From the NCBI GenBank assembly GCA_964461835.1, contig CAYWVO010000033.1:1-36305 (forward strand): DNA of 36,305 nucleotides, in the 5' to 3' direction. The position numbers and the translations under genes are program-made. This DNA is from CAYWVO01 sp964461835. Its GTDB lineage: Bacteria; Zixibacteria; MSB-5A5; WJJR01; JAJRUJ01. A model generated the notes under the pieces. The model was not told the origin of the DNA and did no database searches. It saw nothing but the letters and a program-made list of their open reading frames with translations. Positions 7,975-16,149 of the stretch are shown here, piece after piece (position 1 is the first letter of the stretch; the number at the start of each line of letters is the position of its first letter).

Positions 7975-9783
7975 CTACTCCTGCCGGAGGATTTTCAGAA
8001 ACGCCTTGTGGAGATCCTCCAGGAGATGGCGGACTTGCGTGTCATTGCGGTAATCCAGGCAGCGCGTCTTGACGGTTCGAGGCAAAAGGTGCGATACTGA
8101 GCGTCCGAACAACGCCCTTGCGAGAACCGCCAGATAAGCGTACAGACTTCCTGGAGAGACATCCACGGCGTCTTCACTGTCCGCGTACTGCTCATTGACG
8201 GCGTTAACCACTTCAGGACTTAGACCTCTGCACGGTTTCAGAATCTCGTAGACCGGTGGCCTTGACTTGGGCCACACCTTTTCAAGTCGTCGCCGCGCGT
8301 ACGCCAGCGTGCAATTCACGATACGATAGTCGGGTCCTTTCTTGCGACGGCGATAAACAATCATCTTGTGTCCGCCGAGGGCCTCAGAATGGAAGACACA
8401 ATTGAGCAGGGCGTCACCTGTCAGGGCGTCGGCAATCGGTCCGACGACCGCATATCGATACGCGCCACTCCGCTCACCATCCGCCAGGCTCTGTGCTTCG
8501 GACCGCAACCGCTCACCGAAGGTATCGACCCAATCTCGGTATGTCTCGTACACCTCCGGCTGTAAGGCCTTCAAGATGTGGGCAGCCCAGAACACTCTGA
8601 ATCGAACCGGATCGCGTCGTCGATAGAAATCCGCCAGAGTGAGGACGTACGAGGCACCCCAGATATCCCTGAACACATTTCGCTCGATGCCTAAGGCTCC
8701 CGAGAACCGGTCGGCAACCTTGCCGAAGTCACGGCCGGGATGGGGCTGAGCAGATGCCAGATTGGCCGGCCAAATTCCTCGCATGGCCGGAGGTAATTCA
8801 GGCGCGTCTGTTTCGTTTGCCAGACCATCGAGGCGAATCAGATAGTAGAGGATCCGTCCTACCAGCTCTTGGGAATCCCCTTTGGGACAGATCAAATATT
8901 GAAGAAAACGGCCATCCTTCTCCGCAGTCCGGTGACGAAAAGCAGAATCGGGATGCCGGTGTTCGTTGCGAAGAAGGAACCTATAGAACTCGCCATTCTC
9001 CAATGAACCCGTCAACACACCAAGAGTCTGTTCATCACCCTCAACCATTGCCTTCAAGTACTCCTGCATGATCGTGATGCGAGCAGGGCCATATCGCGGG
9101 CAGCCTTCGATGGAGCCAAGGACATCCAGGATCTGAGCGGTGGTCAAACCGACTCCGTTCTGGGTCGTTTGGAGATCCTGAGCCGCTTTCTCCAATTGAC
9201 TTCGTACACGCGGCTCAAGCCAGTCCATTGGTGTCTTCCGTCGAGCATCGTACTTCAGGAGCATGCACTCCTTCCACAGATGATAACTCCAAACGTCCTC
9301 AAAAACATTGGTCCACTGAAGAAACAAAAACTCTTGGCTTTGAGCTTCGAGTTGGAGCCTTTTGCGCGTCAGCGGTGATACAGGAGCCTCTGGTATTTGA
9401 TAAAGCAACAGGGATTCCGGTTGGCCGAGGCGACTGCACACATAGCATGCGGCCTCCGCAAATAACGCGAGATCAATGGCCAGGCCGTTCGCTGCTATTG
9501 GACGGATCACGTCCCAAAGGTGATCTCTTAGCTTGGACGTGGGCCACGTCTGGCCGTGCAGTGTCTCCAATTCTGCATCCAGTTTCTTTCGATGCGCCTT
9601 CGTCAATCGCCCTCTTCGCTTCGGTTTTTCTGAACCAATCCGCCGTCGCGGCTTATGCACGTCAATGATTACGTCTTCTGCTGGCAGAAATCCCAGAAGC
9701 CCGAACCTGATCAGCATATTCAAGTCTTTATCCGTCCATGAACGTGACCGGCGTCGTCTTCGGTTCTTAGTCTCCGTCTTCAT
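7975..9783 (-). CDS. Large uncharacterised mobile-element protein (602 aa)
   Basis: I do not recognise this protein. The start at ATG 9783 is supported by GGAGG eight bases upstream; the frame is open to a GTG at 9882 without an SD. The N-terminus is strongly basic (KNRRRRRSRSWTDKDL), followed by a helical region with a second basic patch (KPRRRIGSEKPKRRGRLTK), then long mostly alpha-helical sequence containing SLLLYQIPEAPVSPLTRKR, several Trp-rich stretches (FLFLQWTNVFEDVWSYHLWK) and a C-terminal block around VYRRRKKGPDYRIVNC. No Walker, zinc-finger or nuclease signature is seen. As the first gene of the leftward operon, before the replication genes, it may bind DNA or act in control or replication, but that is only position-based inference. 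Confidence 0.7.
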   Translation of the reverse strand: MKTETKNRRRRRSRSWTDKDLNMLIRFGLLGFLPAEDVIIDVHKPRRRIGSEKPKRRGRLTKAHRKKLDAELETLHGQTWPTSKLRDHLWDVIRPIAANGLAIDLALFAEAACYVCSRLGQPESLLLYQIPEAPVSPLTRKRLQLEAQSQEFLFLQWTNVFEDVWSYHLWKECMLLKYDARRKTPMDWLEPRVRSQLEKAAQDLQTTQNGVGLTTAQILDVLGSIEGCPRYGPARITIMQEYLKAMVEGDEQTLGVLTGSLENGEFYRFLLRNEHRHPDSAFRHRTAEKDGRFLQYLICPKGDSQELVGRILYYLIRLDGLANETDAPELPPAMRGIWPANLASAQPHPGRDFGKVADRFSGALGIERNVFRDIWGASYVLTLADFYRRRDPVRFRVFWAAHILKALQPEVYETYRDWVDTFGERLRSEAQSLADGERSGAYRYAVVGPIADALTGDALLNCVFHSEALGGHKMIVYRRRKKGPDYRIVNCTLAYARRRLEKVWPKSRPPVYEILKPCRGLSPEVVNAVNEQYADSEDAVDVSPGSLYAYLAVLARALFGRSVSHLLPRTVKTRCLDYRNDTQVRHLLEDLHKAFLKILRQE

Positions 9784-9996
9784 CTCGTCTGCCTCCGCTC
9801 TGTGCTCCGGCAGGAGTAAATCGTTCACTGCACAACTAATCCAAACTACTCCGTACTGCCGCGTCAACTCTTTCGGAATCACTTTGAGCGCACCGGAGCG
9901 GGATGTGAGATGCGCGTATTGCGCCCCGCTCGAATATCAGAGAGGCTCAGACCAGGGATCTGTGACACTGAGTGAATAGATGAGCAGAAATCGAAG

Positions 9997-10227
9997 ATGA
10001 ATAGACTTTCCCCAGTGAAAGTACAATTCCCTGCAGAATCGGCCAGCCTCCTCGCCCGCGCCTACCTCCGCCTCCTATCTCTGCCCACTAACCCACCAAC
10101 CAACGGCCAGTTAGACCCGCCCGCAGATTCCCAAGATTCTGCCTCTGAACGACTTGACTCCCGCCGCGGAATAGTGATGACGTGTGCTGGCCGAGATGAC
10201 GCTGTGGTGAGCCGCGTCGAACCATAA
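9997..10227 (+). CDS. Possible small protein ahead of the recombinase module
   Basis: A 76-codon ORF lies just upstream of the DUF2924 gene on the same strand. The first third could be a helix (ESASLLARAYLRLLSL); the rest is Pro-, Asp- and Ser-rich and looks low-complexity. No SD is evident before ATG 9997. I list it only because the gap would otherwise be empty and its N-terminus looks protein-like; it may be non-coding. Confidence 0.3.
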   Translation: MNRLSPVKVQFPAESASLLARAYLRLLSLPTNPPTNGQLDPPADSQDSASERLDSRRGIVMTCAGRDDAVVSRVEP

Positions 10228-10251
10228 TCCCTTGGCCGGAAAGGAGTTACC

Positions 10252-10782
10252 ATGGAAGCCACGATGAGCACCCAGGTCGCCAAGCTCCAGAAGATGGGGC
10301 TGAAAGAGCTGCGGGAGAAGTACCGGGAGGTCTTCGGCAAACCGACCAAGAGCCGCAACGCCAAATGGCTGTTTGCTCAGATCGCGAAGAAGATGCAGGA
10401 CCCTGAGGACGAGCCTGAATCGGCCAAGAAGCCGGTGGCGCTCCCCACACTGGTGGCCAAGTACGAGCGCAAGAAGAAGGGCCGCTCGAAGCGGGTGGCG
10501 AAACCCAAGGCCGAAGCCAAGACGGGCACGCGGTCGAAGCAACAGTTCCGCGAGCCGGGGCAGCGCGATCCGCGGTTGCCCAAACCGGGCACAACTCTCG
10601 AACGCGTCTACAAGGGCAAGAAGCTGCTGGTGCACGTTCTCGAGGACGGCTTCGAGTACGAGGGCAAACCGTACCGGTCGCTGTCGGCTCTCGCGCAGCA
10701 CATCACCGGCGCCAAGGCAATCAACGGCTACCTCTTCTTTCAGTTGGGCAAGTACGCCAAGAAGGAGAAGGACAGCAAGTGA
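10252..10782 (+). CDS. DUF2924 domain protein, partner of the serine recombinase
   Basis: The 176-residue protein starts at ATG 10252 after AAGGAG. Residues 5-45 form a helical segment (KLQKMGLKELREKYREVFG, then SRNAKWLFAQIAKKM); a very basic linker (about 70-105) follows; the C-terminal half is the DUF2924 domain, with QRDPRLPKPGTTLERVYKGK, VLEDGFEYEGKPYRSLSALA and ITGAKAINGYLFF. DUF2924 genes are recurrent neighbours of large serine recombinases and are thought to assist them, perhaps as DNA-binding or directionality factors; the mechanism is not known to me. Its TGA overlaps the recombinase's GTG start (GTGA at 10779-10782), so the two are translationally coupled. Confidence 0.85.
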   Translation: MEATMSTQVAKLQKMGLKELREKYREVFGKPTKSRNAKWLFAQIAKKMQDPEDEPESAKKPVALPTLVAKYERKKKGRSKRVAKPKAEAKTGTRSKQQFREPGQRDPRLPKPGTTLERVYKGKKLLVHVLEDGFEYEGKPYRSLSALAQHITGAKAINGYLFFQLGKYAKKEKDSK

Positions 10783-12377
10783 CCCTGGTGCAGGCCCCAG
10801 CGCCCAAGCGGCGACGCCGGAGTGACCGAGTGCAATCCTCGGCTCCGGCGACTGACGTTGTGCGCTGTGCGATCTACACACGCAAGTCCACCAACGAGGG
10901 CCTCGACGGCGATTTCTCCTCGCTGGACGCGCAAAGGGAGGCGTGTGAGGCGTACGTGGCCTCCCAGCGGGCCGAGGGCTGGGTTCTCGTCGATCAGTCC
11001 TACGACGACGGCGGCTACTCCGGGGGGAATGCTGATCGACCAGCGTTGCAGCGGCTGATGGCGGATATCGAGCGGGGTGAGGTGGATGCGGTCATCGTCC
11101 ATCGCGTGGATCGGCTCAGCAGGTCCCTTTTGGACTTCGCCGGTATCATGCAGTGCTTCCAGGAGCATGATGTCTCGTTTGTGTCTGTGACTCAGCAGTT
11201 CAACACCTCGTCCTCGATGGGGCGGATGGTTCTTAATCTGCTGCTCACATTTGCCCAATTTGAGCGCGAGATGATTGCCGAGCGCACGTCCGACAAGATG
11301 TGCGCTGCCCGGCGCAAGGGGAAATGGATGGGCGGGCCGGCGATTTTGGGCTACGACTCCGACCGGGAGAACCATCGCCTCATCGTCAACCCTGACGAAG
11401 CCGAGATGGTACGGGAGTTGTTCGATCTCTACCTCCAGTACCAATCGACGCTCAAGGTGGTCGAGGAACTCAACCGCCGGGGGTGGACAACTAAGACATG
11501 GTTTTCCAAGAACGGAATCCAGCACGGAGGTTGTCGCTGGGACAAAGCGAGGCTGATCCGCCATCTGTCCAATGTTACCTACACCGGCAAGGTCCTGCAC
11601 AATGACGAGGTCTACGATGGCGAGCACGATGCCATTGTCGATGAGGCAGTATTCGAGCGTGTCCAGGAGATCGTGAGCCAGAACGGCATGGGAAAGGGTC
11701 CGGTCGCACGGAATGAACACGGCGCACTGCTCAAAGGTCTGCTCCGGTGTGGCAAGTGCGGCGCCGCGATGGCTCACACCTACACCAAGAAGAAGAATGG
11801 GCGCCTCTACCGCTACTACGCCTGCAACACGCGGACCAAGCAGGGGCGGGAGGCCTGTGACACCAGAGCGTTACCTGCCGCCGATGTCGAGGCCTTTGTC
11901 GTGCAGCAGATCCGGCAGATCGGGAAGGACCCGCAGTTGGTCGAGCAGGTGTACGCCGAAGCACAGAAGCAGCAAGCGGAGATCGCGCCGCGCATCCAGG
12001 CGGAGTACGACCAGCTTCTACCGCAGCGACGGCATTGTACCGAGGAGATCAAGGGCCTGGTTGCGGCCATCGCCAAGGCAGACGAACCGGCGCCTTCCCT
12101 GACCGAATCCCTGCACGAAGCCGAGGAGAGGGCGGCGGCCTTGGATCAGCGGCTCGCTGAGTTGAAGTCCCAGATCACGGAAGCGGAATCACAAGTCATT
12201 GACGCCGACCACCTTCGGGACACCCTCTGCCAGTTCGACCCACTCTGGGATGTCCTCCATCCCGAAGAGCGCATTGAGTTGTTGCATCAGGTTGTTGACG
12301 TCGTGCGCTACAACGCAGACGACGATACGATCAGCGTGGTGCTGCGGTACCATGCGCCAGACCAGCATAATGAGTAG
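10779..12377 (+). CDS. Large serine recombinase (integrase)
   Basis: A 532-residue large serine recombinase starting at GTG 10779, with AAGGAGAAGGA just upstream inside the previous gene. Residues about 25-175 are the resolvase catalytic domain: nucleophile S37 in IYTRKST, FSSLDAQREAC, DDGGYSGGNADRPALQRL, the Arg-bearing HRVDRLSRSLLDF and the FAQFEREMIAERT helix E. A recombinase domain follows (MGGPAILGYDSD onward), then a zinc ribbon (LLRCGKCGAAM ... YYAC ... EACDTRALP), a coiled coil (about 385-480) and a short C-terminal domain. Such enzymes integrate DNA at att sites. It points away from the operon to its left and is the likely integrase of the 2.8-12.4 kb element. Confidence 0.93.
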   Translation: MTLVQAPAPKRRRRSDRVQSSAPATDVVRCAIYTRKSTNEGLDGDFSSLDAQREACEAYVASQRAEGWVLVDQSYDDGGYSGGNADRPALQRLMADIERGEVDAVIVHRVDRLSRSLLDFAGIMQCFQEHDVSFVSVTQQFNTSSSMGRMVLNLLLTFAQFEREMIAERTSDKMCAARRKGKWMGGPAILGYDSDRENHRLIVNPDEAEMVRELFDLYLQYQSTLKVVEELNRRGWTTKTWFSKNGIQHGGCRWDKARLIRHLSNVTYTGKVLHNDEVYDGEHDAIVDEAVFERVQEIVSQNGMGKGPVARNEHGALLKGLLRCGKCGAAMAHTYTKKKNGRLYRYYACNTRTKQGREACDTRALPAADVEAFVVQQIRQIGKDPQLVEQVYAEAQKQQAEIAPRIQAEYDQLLPQRRHCTEEIKGLVAAIAKADEPAPSLTESLHEAEERAAALDQRLAELKSQITEAESQVIDADHLRDTLCQFDPLWDVLHPEERIELLHQVVDVVRYNADDDTISVVLRYHAPDQHNE

Positions 12378-12379
12378 AC

Positions 12380-12562
12380 GATCATACCGATTACCAGTTT
12401 CACCGAATCCAAGTCCCTGAACTTAACCAGCTCTATCAAGTGCTGCCTCCGCAGGAGATTGTTGCACTGCTGCAACACGTTGGCGCTTCAGTTCAATATG
12501 ATCATTCCACTGTTCGATCTCGGTCACTCTTACGTAATAGACCTCCTGTGACGCGATTATAA
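12380..12562 (+). pseudogene. Decayed C-terminal tail of a second serine recombinase
   Basis: Directly after the recombinase stop, another frame stays open to the TAA at 12560-12562. It includes ELNQLYQVLPPQEIVALLQH, which aligns without gaps with QFDPLWDVLHPEERIELLHQ near the end of the intact recombinase; over 28 residues (through VQYD versus VRYN) 10 are identical. No start codon or upstream domain belongs to it. I read it as the leftover end of a related recombinase, placed where the newer gene's 3' end now lies. The match is short, so chance similarity is not excluded. Confidence 0.5.
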
Positions 12563-12634
12563 GGATTGTGATAGGCGAGTCTTTCTATCGACAATATTGA
12601 CGTAACTACGCTTATGGCAAATGTCATTCCTCCC

Positions 12635-12662
12635 TTGCGTTTTGCCAAGAAGAGCCTATACT
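12635..12662 (+). promoter_or_regulatory. Candidate promoter of the SBBP-repeat gene
   Basis: TTGCGT (12635-12640) and TATACT (12657-12662) are 16 bp apart, about 85 bp before the start codon at 12748. Sequence match only. Confidence 0.45.
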
Positions 12663-12747
12663 GAATGCAACGACGCGGTTCTCAGTACCCGCTGTTGTAC
12701 ACATCAAGTCCGAATCTCCAGCATATCTGGGGTGGAAGGAGTCAGTT

Positions 12748-15153
12748 ATGCAACGGAACTGGGCCTTGGTCTATGCGGTCTGTGTGTGTTTTGTCATGGG
12801 CGGTATTGGCGCAATGCATAAGTGTTGTGCGGCCTCAACCAAGCCTCTCTTAAATCACACATCAACTCTACAACAACCGAACTACAGCACGCCGGCGTTC
12901 ACGAAGAACGAGGGCCAATGGAACGAACGTGTGCTCTTCCGCGCCAGTTTCGAGCGGGCAACGATCTGGTTGACCCGCAGCGGCATCACGTATCAATTCC
13001 CCCAGCCCATTACCGGTGACGGCAAGAATCTTCCTGAGGTAGCGAACCACTCGCCTTCGGTGACGAAAGGCGAGCTGACGGGCTTCCGTGATCGAAAGTT
13101 CGACGACGGTGAATCCCCGGTCGTCCATGCCGGATTCGCCAACGCCCACCCGGAGTTAACCATCGAAGGGGAGGGTCTGCTCGATTATAAATGCAACTTC
13201 TTTTGCGGCGACGAGACGAATCAATGGATAATCGACGTGCCAAACTACCGCGCGGTTATCTACCAGGATGTCTATCCTGGAGTGTCGCTACGCCTGGCGG
13301 CCGCCCACAGCGATGAGCTGACTGCGACTTGGTCAGCCCGTTCGGAAGCCGATCTGGATCGAATTGCGATTCAGTATGAAGATCCGGCTGGCGTGTGCGA
13401 AACCGATGCGGGCAAACTACTGATCCGAGTGCCGGGGACTGATGTGATCCAGTCGTCCCTATTGTCGGGCCAGGATCCGGCGCCCGATCGAACGGTGTTT
13501 ACGACGGAAGTCAGTGACATAGCCCAAGACACTGCCACCGTCACGCTTGTCTACAGCACTTATCTGGGTGGTAATCTCGGCGACTACGGCAGGGCTATCG
13601 CAGTGGATGCGTCGGGCAGAACTTATGTGACAGGACTAACAAAATCACCCGACTTCCCTTTGCAGGATTCCTATGACAACTCTTTAGACGGGGACACAGA
13701 TGTATTCGTGGCGAAGCTGACACCAGCAGGCGATGCGCTCCTTTTCAGTACCTACCTGGGTGGAAGCAGCGTGGAGGAAGGATGGGACATCGCCGTGGAT
13801 GTCTCAGGCAATGTGTACATAACGGGAGTGACCCTTTCTTCTGACTTCCCAACAGTAGACGCATTTAGCAGCAATAGGAATGGTATGTATGATGCATTTG
13901 TCACAAAAATCGCACCGACCGGGAATGCGCTCGTGTATAGCACATATCTGGGCGGAGTGAGTACCGAGTATGGTACCAGTATCGCATTAGATTCGTCCCA
14001 AAGTGCGTACATTACAGGACATACAAAATCGTCTGATTTCCCGACTTTGTCCGCATTTGACGATACCTACAACGGCGGCGATTATGATGCCTTTGTCACC
14101 AAGTTAAGCGCAGCCGGGAATGCCCTCGTCTATAGCACTTTCCTCGGTGGCACAGGAGAACCTCGTGAACAAGGCTTTGGCATCACGGTCGACGTTGCCG
14201 GCTGTGCCTATGTGACGGGCAAAACCGGATCGCCGGACTTTCCCACCCACAACGCGTACGATGACACCTTTAATGGTGGAGAGTGCGATGCCTTTGTTAC
14301 GAAGCTGGCCCCCACGGGCGGTGCGCTGCACTACAGCAGTTTCTTGGGAGGAAGTCTCGACGATGAAGGAACAGGCATTGAAGTGGACATCAATGGTTAC
14401 GCATATGTGACAGGAAATACCGCATCACTCGGCTTTCCAACGCAGAATCCATTTGACGGCAGCCACAATGGTTCTGACGATGCATTCATTTCCAAAATGA
14501 CACTGTCGGGGGATGCGTTGGTATATAGTACCTTCCTCGGAGGTACTGGATTGGATTATTGTCATGATATTGGCGTGGATCCTGCCGGAAACGCATATGT
14601 GACGGGGAGCGCCGGCTCGACCGACTTTCCTACGGCCAATAGCTACCAGCCCTACCAAGGTTTCCGGGATGTCTTTGTGAGCCAGTTGAAAGCCGACGGC
14701 AGTACGCTGGTATATAGCACACTCCTGGGAGGAACTGATACGGAGTATATGGACGAAGGTGGATTCGGCATCGCTGTAGACAACTCCGGCAATGTATTTG
14801 TTACGGGCAACACGCATTCTGTCGATTTCCCGATCCAAAACGCCTACGACGACAGCTACAATGGCGGGGAACTGTTCTACGGTGATGCGTTCGTAACTAA
14901 AATCTTCTACGTGCCTCTGTGTGATTGCCCCTCTCAAAGCGACTTTGACGAAGACGGATTCATAACCTCACTTGATCTCGCTGCGTGTATCGACATTCTG
15001 TTTGCTGGCGCCGAAGATATCCAGGACGAGAGTTGCCCGATGCCGCGCGCCGACTTCGATTGCGACGGCTACTCTACGTCCCTTGATCTTGCTGGCCTCA
15101 TCGATCACCTCTTCGCCAGCGGGCCGGGACCGTGTGAGCCGTGTGGGTTGTAG
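12748..15153 (+). CDS. Secreted SBBP beta-propeller protein with dockerin-like tail
   Basis: An 801-residue exported protein; ATG 12748 follows GGAAGGAG with 6-base spacing. After a signal peptide (about 1-30) comes a domain opening with FTKNEGQWNERVLF, the start of the N-terminal domain found before SBBP propellers. Seven repeats of about 55-60 residues follow, each with an LVYSTYLGG-like strand, a GxxIAVDxSGNxYVTG turn, a SxDFPT motif and a DAFVTKL strand; these are SBBP blades of a beta-propeller. From residue 725 there is a Cys-rich module with two EF-hand-type loops (SDFDEDGFITSLDL and ADFDCDGYSTSLDL) resembling type I dockerin, ending CEPCGL. It is probably attached to the cell surface or a complex. 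No enzymatic motif is seen. Confidence 0.85.
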   Translation: MQRNWALVYAVCVCFVMGGIGAMHKCCAASTKPLLNHTSTLQQPNYSTPAFTKNEGQWNERVLFRASFERATIWLTRSGITYQFPQPITGDGKNLPEVANHSPSVTKGELTGFRDRKFDDGESPVVHAGFANAHPELTIEGEGLLDYKCNFFCGDETNQWIIDVPNYRAVIYQDVYPGVSLRLAAAHSDELTATWSARSEADLDRIAIQYEDPAGVCETDAGKLLIRVPGTDVIQSSLLSGQDPAPDRTVFTTEVSDIAQDTATVTLVYSTYLGGNLGDYGRAIAVDASGRTYVTGLTKSPDFPLQDSYDNSLDGDTDVFVAKLTPAGDALLFSTYLGGSSVEEGWDIAVDVSGNVYITGVTLSSDFPTVDAFSSNRNGMYDAFVTKIAPTGNALVYSTYLGGVSTEYGTSIALDSSQSAYITGHTKSSDFPTLSAFDDTYNGGDYDAFVTKLSAAGNALVYSTFLGGTGEPREQGFGITVDVAGCAYVTGKTGSPDFPTHNAYDDTFNGGECDAFVTKLAPTGGALHYSSFLGGSLDDEGTGIEVDINGYAYVTGNTASLGFPTQNPFDGSHNGSDDAFISKMTLSGDALVYSTFLGGTGLDYCHDIGVDPAGNAYVTGSAGSTDFPTANSYQPYQGFRDVFVSQLKADGSTLVYSTLLGGTDTEYMDEGGFGIAVDNSGNVFVTGNTHSVDFPIQNAYDDSYNGGELFYGDAFVTKIFYVPLCDCPSQSDFDEDGFITSLDLAACIDILFAGAEDIQDESCPMPRADFDCDGYSTSLDLAGLIDHLFASGPGPCEPCGL

Positions 15154-15224
15154 TTCCCTGGCGCGTGCGCGACGTCAGAACGCTATGTAACCAACAGAGT
15201 TTGTCTTGAGTATTGCTGCCTCGA

Positions 15225-15774
15225 TCACGGGCAAGTGCCAGGAGCGTCGCCAGTCCGCGTCAGGATCAATGTTCCCCGATCACAGAATGCCGTGTCGCAT
15301 CCGGCCCCTTGAACGTCAATGGAGAGCCATGTTTTCCACGCAACTTCTGCTGAGTCAGGCGCCCCCGTGATCTCAGTCACAAAGCTGCCAAGACAGCTGT
15401 CGCTTTCAAAAACAGCCGTAACAGCTAACATCAATGCTATCTTCGTTGACAAATCCGATGCATGAATCAATCACAGGTTCAGAACCGAAGTGGACATGAT
15501 AGAAGTCGAGGTTGTTGTACTCGTGGACCTTGGACTCTGAATTCTGAGGGCACAGAGTATCAGTGATTGGTTTTCGCCAGGTAATGCCACCGCCTGAAGT
15601 ATCTAAATCACATGCTGGTCCCCAGTAGTGATAGCCTTCCCAGATACCCGACATGTAGTCGGGTAGGTCTCCCGAATACCACGCCGTGTTTTCGTTGACC
15701 GATTTGTCGTCACTACAACCTACCAGAGCGATCCCCGCTACCATGAGAAACAGCACCACGGAATTTCTCACCAT
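15225..15774 (-). pseudogene. Putative lipoprotein, split by a one-base frameshift
   Basis: The gene starts at ATG 15774 behind AGGAGGTG and opens with a lipoprotein signal (hydrophobic core, lipobox ALVGC). Its frame ends at 15406 just after SCYGCF. Removing one T from a five-T run (complement of 15408-15412) makes the frame run on as GCFESDSCLG and then through the 3' ORF to the TGA next to 15225, giving about 182 residues. The second part, rich in Cys (DSC, GCDTAFCDRG), is therefore the lost C-terminus. The intact product would be a small envelope lipoprotein of unknown role. The shift could be a true mutation or a homopolymer sequencing error. Confidence 0.65.
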
Positions 15775-16149
15775 TTAGTCACCTCCTCGGCGATCCGTTG
15801 GTCGCAAGCCGCTTGTGAAAAATGGCAAGTGCTAGTCCACCCTGTCAAGACCCGTCCCGCTGAAGATCAACCAGCACCGCTACCCCGCATGGAGGAGTCG
15901 GGGGATGTTTCCCGCAACTGCTACCGACACCGTCCGACGACCGCTGGGAGGGGTTTCTTCTGATTAGATGCCGGACGATTCACATCGTGCATACTGTCGT
16001 TCATATGGTTACGGCCCACATTCACGAACTCCTTGAACACCCGCCTCACCTGACATAGAATGTGTCCCACGACTCGGACTTCCGAGTGCGCTGTGTTACC
16101 AGTCTGTAAGAAGTATCAACCACATAGCGGGGGCAGAAGGAGTTCAGCG
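15775..16149. other. Divergent intergenic region
   Basis: These 375 bp separate the leftward lipoprotein from the rightward S74 protein and must hold both promoters. I see no strong -35/-10 pair or RNA gene. An in-frame upstream ATG at 16060 exists for the next gene but has no SD. Confidence 0.5.

Noticed and set aside
10111..11777. Long minus-strand ORFs (256 and 345 codons) opposite the recombinase module
   Set aside because: They lie wholly antisense to the DUF2924 and recombinase genes, show no family motif and arise from the high GC content.
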